Shown in pieces: positions 35,215 to 44,642 of a DNA stretch of 64,000 nucleotides (within the stretch, counting starts at the first letter, position 1; the number at the start of each line of letters is the position of its first letter). This DNA comes from DSSM01 sp964484125. GTDB lineage: Bacteria > Bacteroidota > Ignavibacteria > Tepidaquicellales > Tepidaquicellaceae. The position numbers were made by a program, and so were the translations under genes. Where the stretch lies: positions 97,683 through 161,682 of the forward strand of contig CAZAEK010000005.1 of assembly GCA_964484125.1 (NCBI GenBank). The letters are read 5' to 3'. Below the pieces are notes generated by a model. It ran no database searches and was not told the DNA's origin. It saw only the letters and a list, made by a program, of their open reading frames with translations.

Positions 35215-36192
35215 TTAATTTAGATATTGAAAATCAGTGTTAAGATAATTTGAGACATAATCAGTAACCGCATCATGTATGGGGGTAGTGTGGGCTTTGT
35301 AGCCGGCTGAGCGGAGTTTAGTCATATCTGCCTGAGTGAAGTCCTGATATTTATTTTTAAGAACATCTGGCATTTCAAAATATTCAATATTTTCTGGTAA
35401 ATCAAGAGCTTTAAAAACCGGCTTAATAAATTCATTGAATGAAGTGGCATTTCCTGTCCCGATATTGAAAATACCGTTGATTATTTTGTTTTGGCCTATG
35501 AAGAGAGTCATATCTACTGCGTCTTTAACATAAATAAAATCGCGTCTCTGTCCTCCGTCCGGGTACTTATCCGAATAAGATTTAAAAAGACGTGCTTTCC
35601 CTTCAGATTTAATCTGATAGAAAACCTTATTTACGATACTTCTCATATCGCCTTTGTGATATTCATTCGGACCGAAAACGTTAAAATATTTCAATCCTGC
35701 GATTTGATTAAAAAGTCCGTTTACTTTTGCCCAGAGGTCAAATAGGTGTTTTGAATAACCATAAGGATTCAAAGGTCTTAAAGATTCGAGTTTTGATTCA
35801 TCATCAGAATATCCGTTTGAGCCATTGCCATAAGTAGCAGCGGAAGAAGCGTAAACGAAGCGTATATCGTTATCAAGGCATTTATCACAAAGGAATTTTG
35901 TGTATTCGTAATTATTGCGGAGCAGATAATTAACATCGAGCATAGTTGTAGAAGAGCAGGCGCCGAGGTGATAAAGAGTTTCGACTTTGTGTTTCTCAAA
36001 GAAGCCATTTGCAACCATTTCGCCGAAATCGTCTTTATTGAACAGGTCAAGGAATTTTAATGGGATGAGGTTCTTGTATTTCTCATCGGTTTGCAGATTA
36101 TCTACGATGACTATATCCGTTCTGCCAGTTTGATTTAATTTCCAGACGAGTGCACTTCCTATGAAGCCAGCACCTCCTGTAACAATAATCAT
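35215..36192 (-). CDS. hldD: ADP-glycero-manno-heptose 6-epimerase
   Basis: 325 residues, extended SDR. Rossmann motif GGAGFIGS, the HldD segment YHLGACSSTT, active-site YASSAATYG and YGYSKHLFD (Tyr-x3-Lys), and QRRDFIYVKDAVD. Makes ADP-L-glycero-D-manno-heptose for the lipopolysaccharide inner core, which points to a Gram-negative envelope. No hldE or heptosyltransferase lies in the window. The gene overlaps the Nudix gene by 4 nt. Confidence 0.92.
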   Translation of the reverse strand: MIIVTGGAGFIGSALVWKLNQTGRTDIVIVDNLQTDEKYKNLIPLKFLDLFNKDDFGEMVANGFFEKHKVETLYHLGACSSTTMLDVNYLLRNNYEYTKFLCDKCLDNDIRFVYASSAATYGNGSNGYSDDESKLESLRPLNPYGYSKHLFDLWAKVNGLFNQIAGLKYFNVFGPNEYHKGDMRSIVNKVFYQIKSEGKARLFKSYSDKYPDGGQRRDFIYVKDAVDMTLFIGQNKIINGIFNIGTGNATSFNEFIKPVFKALDLPENIEYFEMPDVLKNKYQDFTQADMTKLRSAGYKAHTTPIHDAVTDYVSNYLNTDFQYLN

Positions 36193-36656
36193 AATTCGAT
36201 TTTTATTAGGTTGTTATAGAGCGATTTATTTTTAAGATGTAAATTAATAATTTTTAACATTTCTTTTTGTGTATAAAAATATACCAGTCCTATTGCTTTA
36301 TTTATTGAAAGCCATTTATATTCAGTGTGTTCTTCTGATAATTTTACATAGTCATCATCTGTTTCTAATACGAACACAGGGACAAGGTTAATAGTGTCCT
36401 TAAGCGGAGAATAAAAAGCATTTAACTTTGTGAATGCGTAGAAATTTTTTATTTTGACTTGAGTCTCTTCAATTGATTCGCGAACGGCAGTTTTATAATA
36501 GGGCTCATTTTTTTCTACAGTACCGGTTACAATCTGCCAGATTCCCGGGTAATACTTAGTGTAATTAGAACGCTTAAGGAGAAGGTATCTTATAGAATTT
36601 TTTGTCCTTCTGAAAATGATTGATTCTACGTATGAAGCTCTGATTCTGGATTCCAT
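36189..36656 (-). CDS. Nudix hydrolase
   Basis: 155 residues. The Nudix box is GTVEKNEPYYKTAVRESIEE followed by TQV, fitting G-x5-E-x7-REUxEExGU apart from its last Gly, with metal-binding Glu residues in RESIEE. An ITGTVEKNE-type start and a late EHTEYKWLSI resemble the NTP-pyrophosphatase members (including dihydroneopterin triphosphate type), but the substrate cannot be told. Co-transcribed with hldD through a 4-nt overlap. Confidence 0.88.
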   Translation of the reverse strand: MESRIRASYVESIIFRRTKNSIRYLLLKRSNYTKYYPGIWQIVTGTVEKNEPYYKTAVRESIEETQVKIKNFYAFTKLNAFYSPLKDTINLVPVFVLETDDDYVKLSEEHTEYKWLSINKAIGLVYFYTQKEMLKIINLHLKNKSLYNNLIKIEL

Positions 36657-36786
36657 AATGTTTGTAATATAATGAAAGTAATTACTAAAAGTTATGTAAA
36701 ACTGAATATGCGGAAAGGAAATCTACGGATAAAAATAGCAGAATTTTATCGCAAAATTATTTAAACGTCCTTAAATATTATATTGA

Positions 36787-36837
36787 TTATTTAACAATTA
36801 ATAATTATGTTTAACAAAAATAATGTTTGACAAACAT
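36787..36837 (+). promoter_or_regulatory. Iterated operator-like motifs upstream of the AAA ATPase gene
   Basis: Perfect palindrome ATGTTTG-A-CAAACAT at 36823-36837, ending 11 nt before the ATG; an imperfect copy ATGTTTAACAAAAAT at 36807-36821 (two differences); and a third TTTAACAA at 36790-36797. A dyad repeated on this spacing next to a start codon suggests a regulator binding site. The regulator is unknown. Confidence 0.45.
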
Positions 36838-36848
36838 AATAATATAAA

Positions 36849-38207
36849 ATGGCATTCATTAACAGAGAAAAAGAAATAAAGTTGATAAAAGAAACTTTAA
36901 AAAGAAAAAAGTCAGTATTAATAGTAATATACGGAAGAAGACGCTGTGGGAAATCAACATTAATTCAAAATGTTTTCAGGGGAAATGATATTTATTTCCT
37001 TGCAGATGAAAGCGAATCAACCCTTCAGAGAAAATTACTTTCAGAGAGTATATCAAGAGTAATTCCCGGATTTTCAGATGTTAATTATCCTGATTGGAAC
37101 TCATTGTTTAGCAATTTAAACAATGTAATACGGGGCTATAATAATAAATTAAATTTTTATATAGACGAATTCCCTTATTTAGTAAAAACATCCCCTGAAC
37201 TTCCCAGTGTACTTCAAAGACATATAGATTTAAATAAAGATAGTAAAATAAATTATATAATTATTGGTTCATCTCAACAAATGATGCATAGTATAGCATT
37301 GGAAAGAACATCTCCGTTATATGGTCGTTCTGATTTAATACTGAAGGTGGAGCCAATGGAAATTGAATATTTAAAAGAATTTTTAAAATGCGATTCAGTG
37401 AAGTCTGTAGAAGAATATTCTGTATTTGGTGGAGTACCGAGATATTGGGAGTTAAGAAAAGATTATGGTACACTGGAAGAAGCAATAAAAAAATTAATAC
37501 TTGACAAAAATGGAATTTTATATAATGAGCCGGCAAGTCTTTTCAGAGATGAGATACGAACGCATTATCAGGCACATACTCTGCTTTCAATAATAGCGCA
37601 GGGTTCTTCGAGGTTATCTGAAATAGCTTCAAGAATGAATAAAGATGCGACTCAACTTTCGAATCCGCTGAATTTATTAATGGAATTGGGTTATATAAAA
37701 AGGGAAATACCATTTGGAGAAAACATTAAAAGTACAAAAAAAACATTATATAGAATTGAAGATAATTTTATAAACTTTTACTATAAATATCTTGTGCCAA
37801 ATAAATCTGAAATAGAGTTAGGTCTGACAGATATTGTGTTTGAAAAAATTAAAAATAGTTTACCGGTATTATATTCCGGAATTTGGGAAAATGTTGTCAG
37901 GAAGAAGGTTTCCGGTTCTGAATTGTTTGGAATTAAATGGTCATTAGCAAGCCGCTATTGGGAATCATCAAAAAATTCAGGAATTGAAATTGACATAATG
38001 GCTGAATCTGTTGACAAAAAAAGTATATTAATTGGTGAAGTAAAATGGAAGGATAAAACAGATTCAGAATCAGAAATGGAAAAATTAAAAGAAAAAGCTC
38101 AGAAAATCCCGTTTATCAGAAACAGAAATGTCATATATTCATTGTTTCTGAAACAATCTATTGCAAAAAACAAATTTATCATAACACCTGAAGACTTGAT
38201 TTATTGA
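36849..38207 (+). CDS. AAA+ ATPase with C-terminal DUF234/PD-(D/E)XK nuclease-like domain
   Basis: 452 residues. P-loop GRRRCGKST (about residues 29-37), Walker B FYIDEFPYL, sensor YIIIGSSQQMM; then a winged-helix region (SSRLSEIASRMNKDATQLSNPLNLLMELGYI) and a C-terminal nuclease-like domain with GIEIDIMAES and ILIGEVKWK, the D...ExK set of PD-(D/E)XK enzymes. This combination is the archaeal-type ATPase/DUF234 family, often scattered and suspected to be mobile or stress-related; the biological role is not known. It is flanked by an operator-like array upstream and is convergent with polA (10 nt). Confidence 0.85.
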   Translation: MAFINREKEIKLIKETLKRKKSVLIVIYGRRRCGKSTLIQNVFRGNDIYFLADESESTLQRKLLSESISRVIPGFSDVNYPDWNSLFSNLNNVIRGYNNKLNFYIDEFPYLVKTSPELPSVLQRHIDLNKDSKINYIIIGSSQQMMHSIALERTSPLYGRSDLILKVEPMEIEYLKEFLKCDSVKSVEEYSVFGGVPRYWELRKDYGTLEEAIKKLILDKNGILYNEPASLFRDEIRTHYQAHTLLSIIAQGSSRLSEIASRMNKDATQLSNPLNLLMELGYIKREIPFGENIKSTKKTLYRIEDNFINFYYKYLVPNKSEIELGLTDIVFEKIKNSLPVLYSGIWENVVRKKVSGSELFGIKWSLASRYWESSKNSGIEIDIMAESVDKKSILIGEVKWKDKTDSESEMEKLKEKAQKIPFIRNRNVIYSLFLKQSIAKNKFIITPEDLIY

Positions 38208-38217
38208 TTATAAATAT

Positions 38218-41094
38218 TTAATGTGCGTCGAACCAGCTTTTGCCGGTGCCAATTTCAACTTCGATAGGGACAGAGAGTTTAACAGCATTAGTCATTTTGT
38301 CGTAAATGATTTTTTTGACTGAGTCAAGTTCGGAGTTCAGAACTTCAAATACAAGTTCATCGTGAACCTGCAATAACATTCTTGATTTGAGATTGAGTTT
38401 CCGGAATTCGTTGAAAATATCAATCATAGCGATTTTAATCATATCAGCTGCCGTTCCCTGTATAGGCATATTTATAGCCGCACGCTCGTCTTCGGCACGC
38501 GCCGAAGCATTCTGATTATTGATTTGCGGCAGATATCTCCTTCTCCTGAAAAGAGTTTCAACGTATCCGTTTTCCCTTGCAAATTTCTTTGTGTTCTCCA
38601 TATAATCCTTTGCCTTCGGATACTTCTCAAAATAGCGGTTTATAATTTCCTTCGCCTCACTGTTTCTTATATCAAGCCGGGAAGCAAGTCCGAAAGCTCC
38701 AATTCCGTATATTATTCCGAAATTAACTTCCTTTGCCTTGCGTCTCATATTAGGTGTTACTTCCTTTTTAGATTCAAGGTTGAAAATTTTTATCGCAGTT
38801 TCGGTGTGAATGTCAGACTTGTTTTTAAATGCATTAATCATATTTTCATCGCCCGAGAAATGTGCCATAATGCGGAGTTCTATTTGCGAATAGTCAGCAG
38901 AAAGGATTACGTATTCATCGTCTCCCGGTACAAATGCTTTTCTTATTGCCCTGCCTGCTTCGGTTCTTATTGGTATATTCTGTAAATTTGGATTCACACT
39001 TGAAATTCTGCCGGTTGTTGCACCTATCTGATTAAAAGAAGTATGCACGCGTCCTGTTTTCGGATTGACAGATTTTATTAAACCCTCAGTATATGTACTT
39101 TTGAGTTTTGAAAGTGTTCTGTAATCAACTATTAAACCGGCTATTTCGTGTTGTCCTTTTAATTCTTCGAGTACGCTTACATCAGTAGAAAAGCCGGTTT
39201 TTGTTTTTTTAATTGGTGCGAGTTTAAGTTTTTCGAAAAGAATTTTTGCGAGTTGCTGAGTTGAATTAATGTTAAATTTCTCACCGGCAATGCGGTGAAT
39301 TTTTTCTTCATATTCAGAAATCATCTCCGAAAGTTCCCTGTCAATTATTTTCAGGACTTTCGTATCAATCTTTATCCCGGCGTATTCCATTTCAGCAAGT
39401 ACTTTTATCAGAGGAAATTCAATTTCCTCACATAATGAAAGTAATGAATTTTTTTTGAGTTCATATCTCAGTTTCTGGTACAGACGAAAAGTTACATCTG
39501 CATCTTCAGCCGCATATTGAGATACCTTTTCCAGCGGAGCTTCAGACATGGAAATCTGGTTCTTTCCTTGTCCTATTATATCACTTATAGGTATTGGTCT
39601 GTATCCAAGGTATTTTTCTGAAATCGAATCCATATCGTGAGAACCCTCTGCTGAGAGAATGAAAGATCCGATCAAAGTATCGAAATGAATATTCTGAAGT
39701 TCGATCCCATGATTACGGAAAATGAGGTAGTCGTATTTAATATTCTGCCCTGTCTTTTTAATTCCGGGATTTTCGAGAACAGACTTTAGTTTTTTCAATG
39801 CAAAGTTAATTTCAATTCCTTTTACCACGGTGTCAGTTTTTGATTCATCAGAAAATAAGGATTCGTCCTTCCCGTTTCTATTGCTGAATCCTCCATATAG
39901 CGGAATGTAATAAGCTTCAAATTCCCTGAACGATACTGAAATACCGAGCAAATTAGCTTCCATTTCATTAAGAGAATCGGTTTCAGTATCAATTGCGAAT
40001 ATGGTAGTTTTTTCAAGTTCAGAAATAAGATTGTTTAATTCTGATTCTGATAAAATTATTTTATAGCTATAATCAATATCATTTATCGTTTTAATTTCTT
40101 TTGGTAACTGAGGAATAGGTTCAGCTTCAGGTTCAGATTTTTGTAAGTTGATTTTTTCACCTGTGATTGTAATATCTGCTGATTTAGGTTCCTCTTCTAC
40201 TTTTTTACCCTCAGGAATAAACTTATTTATAAGTGATTTGAATTCAAGTTCAGTGAAAAGTTTTAAAATCTGTTCTTCATTTATGCTTTTCCTGTTTAAT
40301 TCGTGAAAATCAATATTAATAGGAGCATTAGTATTTATTGTAGCGAGTGTTCTTGAAAGAATGGCATCCTTTTTATATGTTAAAAGATTTTCCTTAAGTT
40401 TTGGTTTCGTTATTTTTTCGATATTATCATAAAGGTTTTGTATTGAGCCATATTCCTTAATAAGCGAAATAGCAGTTTTTTCGCCAACACCTTTAACTCC
40501 GGGAATGTTATCTGATGCATCTCCCATCAAACCAAGCACCTCTATTACCTGCGAAGGTTCGACACCGAATTTTTCTTTAACGCCTTCGATTCCGATAATA
40601 TCTGCTTCGAGTATCCGGGTTCCAAACATGTTTTTTGTCGGCTTATAAAGTAAAGTTTTTTCAGTTACTAACTGCATATAATCTTTATCGGGAGTAACCA
40701 TATAAGTAATGACGTCTTCTTTTGCGGCTTTATTTGCAATAGTCCCGATAATATCATCTGCTTCATATCCGTCAAGCTCAAGCAGCGGAATATTCAGTGC
40801 GTTAACAATTTCTTTTACTTTCTGTATCTGCCAGGGCATATCTGTCGGAATTTCCTGCCTCTGTGCCTTGTAAACAGGGAATAGCTTATGGCGGAACGTC
40901 GGTTTCTCCGTATCGAAACAAATTGCGATATGGTCGGGCTTTTCTTCGTTTAGTATTTTAGTAAGTGAGGTAACAAATCCAAATACTGCGGCAGTGTTCT
41001 TACCTCGCGAATTAATTAGCGGATTTGATATCATTGCAAAATATGCCCTGTATATCATTGCCATTGCGTCTATTAAAAAGAGTTTTTCAGTCAT
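38218..41094 (-). CDS. polA: DNA polymerase I
   Basis: 958 residues. The 5'-3' nuclease domain is residues 1 to about 300 (FLIDAMAMIYRAYFA, YEADDIIGT, GLMGDASDNIPGV). The 3'-5' exonuclease domain (about 365-560) keeps its motifs FAIDTETDS, NIKYDYLIF and YAAEDADVTF, so proofreading should be active. The polymerase domain has motif A SADYSQIELRIMAHFSGD, motif B RRKAKEVNFGIIYG and motif C QVHDELVFEV. Functions in repair and Okazaki-fragment processing. Full length, no defects seen. Confidence 0.97.
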   Translation of the reverse strand: MTEKLFLIDAMAMIYRAYFAMISNPLINSRGKNTAAVFGFVTSLTKILNEEKPDHIAICFDTEKPTFRHKLFPVYKAQRQEIPTDMPWQIQKVKEIVNALNIPLLELDGYEADDIIGTIANKAAKEDVITYMVTPDKDYMQLVTEKTLLYKPTKNMFGTRILEADIIGIEGVKEKFGVEPSQVIEVLGLMGDASDNIPGVKGVGEKTAISLIKEYGSIQNLYDNIEKITKPKLKENLLTYKKDAILSRTLATINTNAPINIDFHELNRKSINEEQILKLFTELEFKSLINKFIPEGKKVEEEPKSADITITGEKINLQKSEPEAEPIPQLPKEIKTINDIDYSYKIILSESELNNLISELEKTTIFAIDTETDSLNEMEANLLGISVSFREFEAYYIPLYGGFSNRNGKDESLFSDESKTDTVVKGIEINFALKKLKSVLENPGIKKTGQNIKYDYLIFRNHGIELQNIHFDTLIGSFILSAEGSHDMDSISEKYLGYRPIPISDIIGQGKNQISMSEAPLEKVSQYAAEDADVTFRLYQKLRYELKKNSLLSLCEEIEFPLIKVLAEMEYAGIKIDTKVLKIIDRELSEMISEYEEKIHRIAGEKFNINSTQQLAKILFEKLKLAPIKKTKTGFSTDVSVLEELKGQHEIAGLIVDYRTLSKLKSTYTEGLIKSVNPKTGRVHTSFNQIGATTGRISSVNPNLQNIPIRTEAGRAIRKAFVPGDDEYVILSADYSQIELRIMAHFSGDENMINAFKNKSDIHTETAIKIFNLESKKEVTPNMRRKAKEVNFGIIYGIGAFGLASRLDIRNSEAKEIINRYFEKYPKAKDYMENTKKFARENGYVETLFRRRRYLPQINNQNASARAEDERAAINMPIQGTAADMIKIAMIDIFNEFRKLNLKSRMLLQVHDELVFEVLNSELDSVKKIIYDKMTNAVKLSVPIEVEIGTGKSWFDAH

Positions 41095-41215
41095 AAAAAT
41101 AAATACAAATTATAATCTTGAAAATCTGATAAAAAATTATATATTACAAGTTAGAAATAAGGGTATAGATGGATGTAAGATTTTTAAGTTGTTCTAAAAC
41201 AATAAAAATATTTTT

Positions 41216-42775
41216 ATGACTTTAGAAAACCGGAAAATTCTGATTGTTGATGATGACCCTGTAACACGAAAAGTTATCTCGTTTTCACTCCGAAAAAACA
41301 ATTATCAGGTATTTGAGTCCGAAGGATCGCAAAAGGCGTTTGATATTTTAAAGAGCGAAAATATATCCCTGGTATTTTGCGATATTTCAATGAATGATTT
41401 AAACGGTTTTGACTTTTGCAAACAGGTGCGGGAGATTGATGAATACAGGGCTTTGCCTTTTATTTTTATTACTGCAAAGAATTCTGCAGAAGACAGACAA
41501 AAGGCAATGGACCTTGGTGCAGATGATTTTATTACAAAGCCGTTTAATGTTGAAGATTTGCTGATGAAAGCAAATTCTGTTTTGAAGCGGGTTGAAATTT
41601 ATAAGGTTTACGGATTAAAGAAAAAATTTGACGAATCGCTCAGCGACCAACCGCCTAAGGTATTACTTGTTGATGATGACCCGGCAATGGCAAAACTGTT
41701 TTCATATTCACTTAAAAACGAGGGGTTTGACGTTAAGGTTGAAAATTCAGCTATGGATGGTTATAACACTGCAAAGACTTATTTGCCTGATCTGATTTTA
41801 TCTGATTATATGATGCCGGAAATAGATGGATTTGGTTTCAGAAAAATGCTTTTAGATGACCCAATGCTTGCTGATATTCCTTTCGTTTTTTTAACAGCTA
41901 ATGACAGTGATAATAGTATAATCGAAGGATATAACTTAGATATTAAAGATTACATTTTAAAGACAACAAGCCCTAAAGTTGTAGCACTAAAAGTCGGAAA
42001 TATAATCAAGAGTCTGAAACGTGAACGCAGAAATGCCTTAAAGGAATTGCAGGAAGCCGCCGATACGATAAGTATGGAAGTAGTACCTGCATCAGCTCCG
42101 AATTTTCCCGGATTTAAAATATTTCAATGGAACGTCCCTTATCAGGGAGTTCCGGGCGGGGATTTTATAGATTATATAAATATTGATGATAACAGGATGG
42201 TTGTAATTCTCGGAGATATTATGGGGAAGAAATGGGGAGCGTGGTTCTTCGCATTCTCATTCATAGGTTATATCAGAAGCGCTATCAGAGTTGTAATAAA
42301 AAATTCAACAGAAGTGAAAGCATCGGAAATATTAAAAAAAGTAAATGAAACTATTTACAACGATGCAAAAATATCAGAAATTTTCAGCACAGTATCTACC
42401 GCAATAATTGATAACAGCAAAAACGAAATCCAGTATTCAGGTGCAGGCGACCATCCAATGCTACGGTATGATAGTGTAAATAAAAAAGTAACTCAGTTCG
42501 TTTCTGATGGCTTATTGCTTGGTTTGAGTAACGATGGTGATTATAATGATGTCATAATAGAGCTTAATAAAGGTGATATATTATTTATGTACACAGATGG
42601 TCTGATTGAGTCGAGGAATAAAGAGGGAGAGCAATTTGGAGTACCGAGAATCAAAGAAACAATTTTAAATTCAGTAACACCAAATCCGGAAGAAGAGCTT
42701 ATAAAAATTTTTACAGACTTTACTGGTAATAAATATGAAGACGATGTTTCGATGATTGCAATAAAAAAGCTGTAA
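41216..42775 (+). CDS. Two-receiver response regulator with PP2C/SpoIIE-type phosphatase output
   Basis: 519 residues: REC1 (about 7-125: LIVDDDP, phospho-Asp in VFCDIS, Lys in ITKPF), REC2 (about 145-265: LLVDDDP, LSDYMMPEIDG), and a PP2C-type phosphatase (about 290-519) with metal motifs GGDFIDYI, LGDIMGKK, YTDGLIESRN and the final EDDVSMIAI. RsbU/SpoIIE phosphatases dephosphorylate STAS anti-anti-sigma factors. A STAS protein and a HATPase protein are encoded 1.5 kb downstream, so I infer a partner-switching set. REC2 has ILKTTSP where a Lys-Pro is usual. Confidence 0.9.
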   Translation: MTLENRKILIVDDDPVTRKVISFSLRKNNYQVFESEGSQKAFDILKSENISLVFCDISMNDLNGFDFCKQVREIDEYRALPFIFITAKNSAEDRQKAMDLGADDFITKPFNVEDLLMKANSVLKRVEIYKVYGLKKKFDESLSDQPPKVLLVDDDPAMAKLFSYSLKNEGFDVKVENSAMDGYNTAKTYLPDLILSDYMMPEIDGFGFRKMLLDDPMLADIPFVFLTANDSDNSIIEGYNLDIKDYILKTTSPKVVALKVGNIIKSLKRERRNALKELQEAADTISMEVVPASAPNFPGFKIFQWNVPYQGVPGGDFIDYINIDDNRMVVILGDIMGKKWGAWFFAFSFIGYIRSAIRVVIKNSTEVKASEILKKVNETIYNDAKISEIFSTVSTAIIDNSKNEIQYSGAGDHPMLRYDSVNKKVTQFVSDGLLLGLSNDGDYNDVIIELNKGDILFMYTDGLIESRNKEGEQFGVPRIKETILNSVTPNPEEELIKIFTDFTGNKYEDDVSMIAIKKL

Positions 42776-42803
42776 TGATTTTTGAACATAAAATATTATA
42801 AAT

Positions 42804-44234
42804 ATGATAATAGTTCATATACTATTCTGGCTTTTTGTTTTCACGGTTTTTTATTCCTATGTTGGTTATGGCGTTCTGATAATATTAATAAACAAAATCA
42901 GTTTTCTGAAAAAACTTCTTCCGCCTCCATACAATGCAAAACCCTCAGAGTATATAGCACCCGAAGGGGAATACTATCCTTATATATCTCTTATCATTTC
43001 GGCATCAGGCGAGACTAAGGAAATTATACAGGAGAAAATAAAAAACACATACGATTTAATTTATCCAAAGGATAAACTGGAAGTAATTTTTGCAATTGCC
43101 TTTGATACCTCTTCAGAAGCAGATGAAACGATTAACGAATATTATAATCATTTTCTCGCAACTCCGGGATTTAAAAGTCCGGGAATAAAAGATGAAGAGT
43201 TATATGCAAAATTTTCTTATGTTGAGAATGTAAAAAATGTCAGAAGTCCGGAAATACTTGAAAAAATAGAGCAGGAGCTTGAAGGAGTAAAAGTTCAGAG
43301 CGATGAAATAAAACCCGGTTCAAAAGAAGCACTTGATAAAATGTTTTCCACTGCTGAAGAAGAGTTAAACATCAGAATTACAAAAGACATTGAAAGAAAA
43401 GGAAAGATTTCGCAGGTAAACAGAACAGTAAAAATTGCAAAAGGCGAAATAATAGTATTTTCTGATTGCAACTCGATGTTTAATAAAGAGTCTCTAATAA
43501 ATATCAGCAGGCATTTCAGAAATAAACAGGTCGGATGTGTTGCAGGCGAAAAACGTGTAAGACAAAGCGATAAATCAACAAGCGGTGAAGGAGAGGGTTT
43601 ATACTGGAAATACGAATCTTTGCTGAAGAAACTCGATTCTGAAATCTGGACTACTGTAGGAGCGGCAGGTGAGATATTTGCAGTGAGGAAAGAGCTATGG
43701 GGAGAGAGAATCGAAGAAAATGCCATAATTGAAGATTTCCTGATTTCGATGAGAATAGCCGGAGATGGATATAGAGTTATATATGAGCCAAACGCTTATG
43801 CAGAAGAAGACCCGACAACAAGTTTGAAAGATGAATATATAAGAAGAAGACGAATTGCAGCAGGTGGATTTCAATCTATTGTATGGCTGAAGTATCTCTT
43901 AAATCCTTTCAAATTCAGGGTTTTGACATTCCAATACGTCTCTCATCGTGTATTGAGATGGGCAGTAGTCCCATTCATACTTCCTTTGATATTAATTTTG
44001 AATGTAATAATTTTATCAGTCAATTTCAGTTTATTATATTTTATATTGCTTCTTGGACAGTTATTTGTTTATTTCTTAGCAACAGTTGGTTATTTTCTGG
44101 AACAGAAAAGAATTAAAATAAAGATATTTTACATCCCATATCTTCTGATGATGATGAACTGGTCAGCTTATGTCGGGCTGAAACGGTATCTGAAAGGACA
44201 GCAGAAAGTAGTATGGGAAAGAGCAAAACGTTAG
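42804..44234 (+). CDS. Membrane glycosyltransferase family 2 with internal insertion
   Basis: 476 residues. One helix at residues 4-31, the GT2 core, then about four helices from residue 385. Core motifs: VIFAIAFDTSSEADETI (93-110), GKISQVNRTVKIAKGEIIVFSDCNSMF (200-226; metal Asp221), VGAAGEIFAVRKEL, EDF (310-312) and RRRRIAAGG (347-355), the counterpart of the QxxRW region. Between the nucleotide-binding strand and the DxD lies a Glu/Lys-rich segment (about 125-195) absent from ordinary family members. Probable role: polymerising or initiating glycan transfer at the inner membrane for the surface polysaccharide. Confidence 0.85.
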   Translation: MIIVHILFWLFVFTVFYSYVGYGVLIILINKISFLKKLLPPPYNAKPSEYIAPEGEYYPYISLIISASGETKEIIQEKIKNTYDLIYPKDKLEVIFAIAFDTSSEADETINEYYNHFLATPGFKSPGIKDEELYAKFSYVENVKNVRSPEILEKIEQELEGVKVQSDEIKPGSKEALDKMFSTAEEELNIRITKDIERKGKISQVNRTVKIAKGEIIVFSDCNSMFNKESLINISRHFRNKQVGCVAGEKRVRQSDKSTSGEGEGLYWKYESLLKKLDSEIWTTVGAAGEIFAVRKELWGERIEENAIIEDFLISMRIAGDGYRVIYEPNAYAEEDPTTSLKDEYIRRRRIAAGGFQSIVWLKYLLNPFKFRVLTFQYVSHRVLRWAVVPFILPLILILNVIILSVNFSLLYFILLLGQLFVYFLATVGYFLEQKRIKIKIFYIPYLLMMMNWSAYVGLKRYLKGQQKVVWERAKR

Positions 44235-44269
44235 AAATTCTTTTTTATTAATTAAATAAAATAAATACT

Positions 44270-44608
44270 ATGAGCTATTCAGTTTCAGAAATCAATGGTG
44301 TAACGCTTGTATCAATAGGATACAAAAGGGCAACCGCAGATATTGCGAAAGAATTCAAATCACTATTATTTGATTTGATAGACAACAAAAATGTACAAAA
44401 GATGCTTATTGATATGAAGGAAGTTGAATTTGCTGACAGTTCATTTCTTGGAGCAATTGTATCAGGGTTAAAGAAAATTACAGCATTAAAAGGTGATATA
44501 AAAATACTCGGATTACAACCGCCGGTGAGGGCTATGTTCGAGTTAACAAGGTTGTATAAAGTCTTTGAAATATTCGATAACAGAGACGACGCTTTACAAA
44601 GCTTTTAA
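44270..44608 (+). CDS. STAS-domain anti-anti-sigma factor-like protein
   Basis: 112 residues, a single STAS domain. The conserved strand LIDMKEVEFADSSFLGAIVSGL contains the DSSFLG site whose Ser is phosphorylated in SpoIIAA/RsbV. The length and fold match anti-anti-sigma factors. It sits between a glycosyltransferase and a HATPase gene in the polysaccharide locus, near a PP2C phosphatase gene, so it is the likely substrate of that phosphatase. No sigma factor gene is in the window. Confidence 0.88.
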   Translation: MSYSVSEINGVTLVSIGYKRATADIAKEFKSLLFDLIDNKNVQKMLIDMKEVEFADSSFLGAIVSGLKKITALKGDIKILGLQPPVRAMFELTRLYKVFEIFDNRDDALQSF

Positions 44609-44642
44609 TCCACATTTTTTATCGAATAAAAACCTTACTGCT

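Noticed and set aside
36672..36764. 30-codon ORF between the Nudix gene and the AAA ATPase gene
   Set aside because: No recognisable features or overlap with neighbours; it lies in the probable promoter region of the divergent genes.
38524..38985. 153-codon ORF antisense to polA
   Set aside because: It lies fully inside a conserved part of polA on the opposite strand; its composition is that of a shadow frame.
43295..43726. 143-codon ORF antisense to the GT2 gene
   Set aside because: Shadow of a real gene; the + strand frame carries the GT2 motifs.
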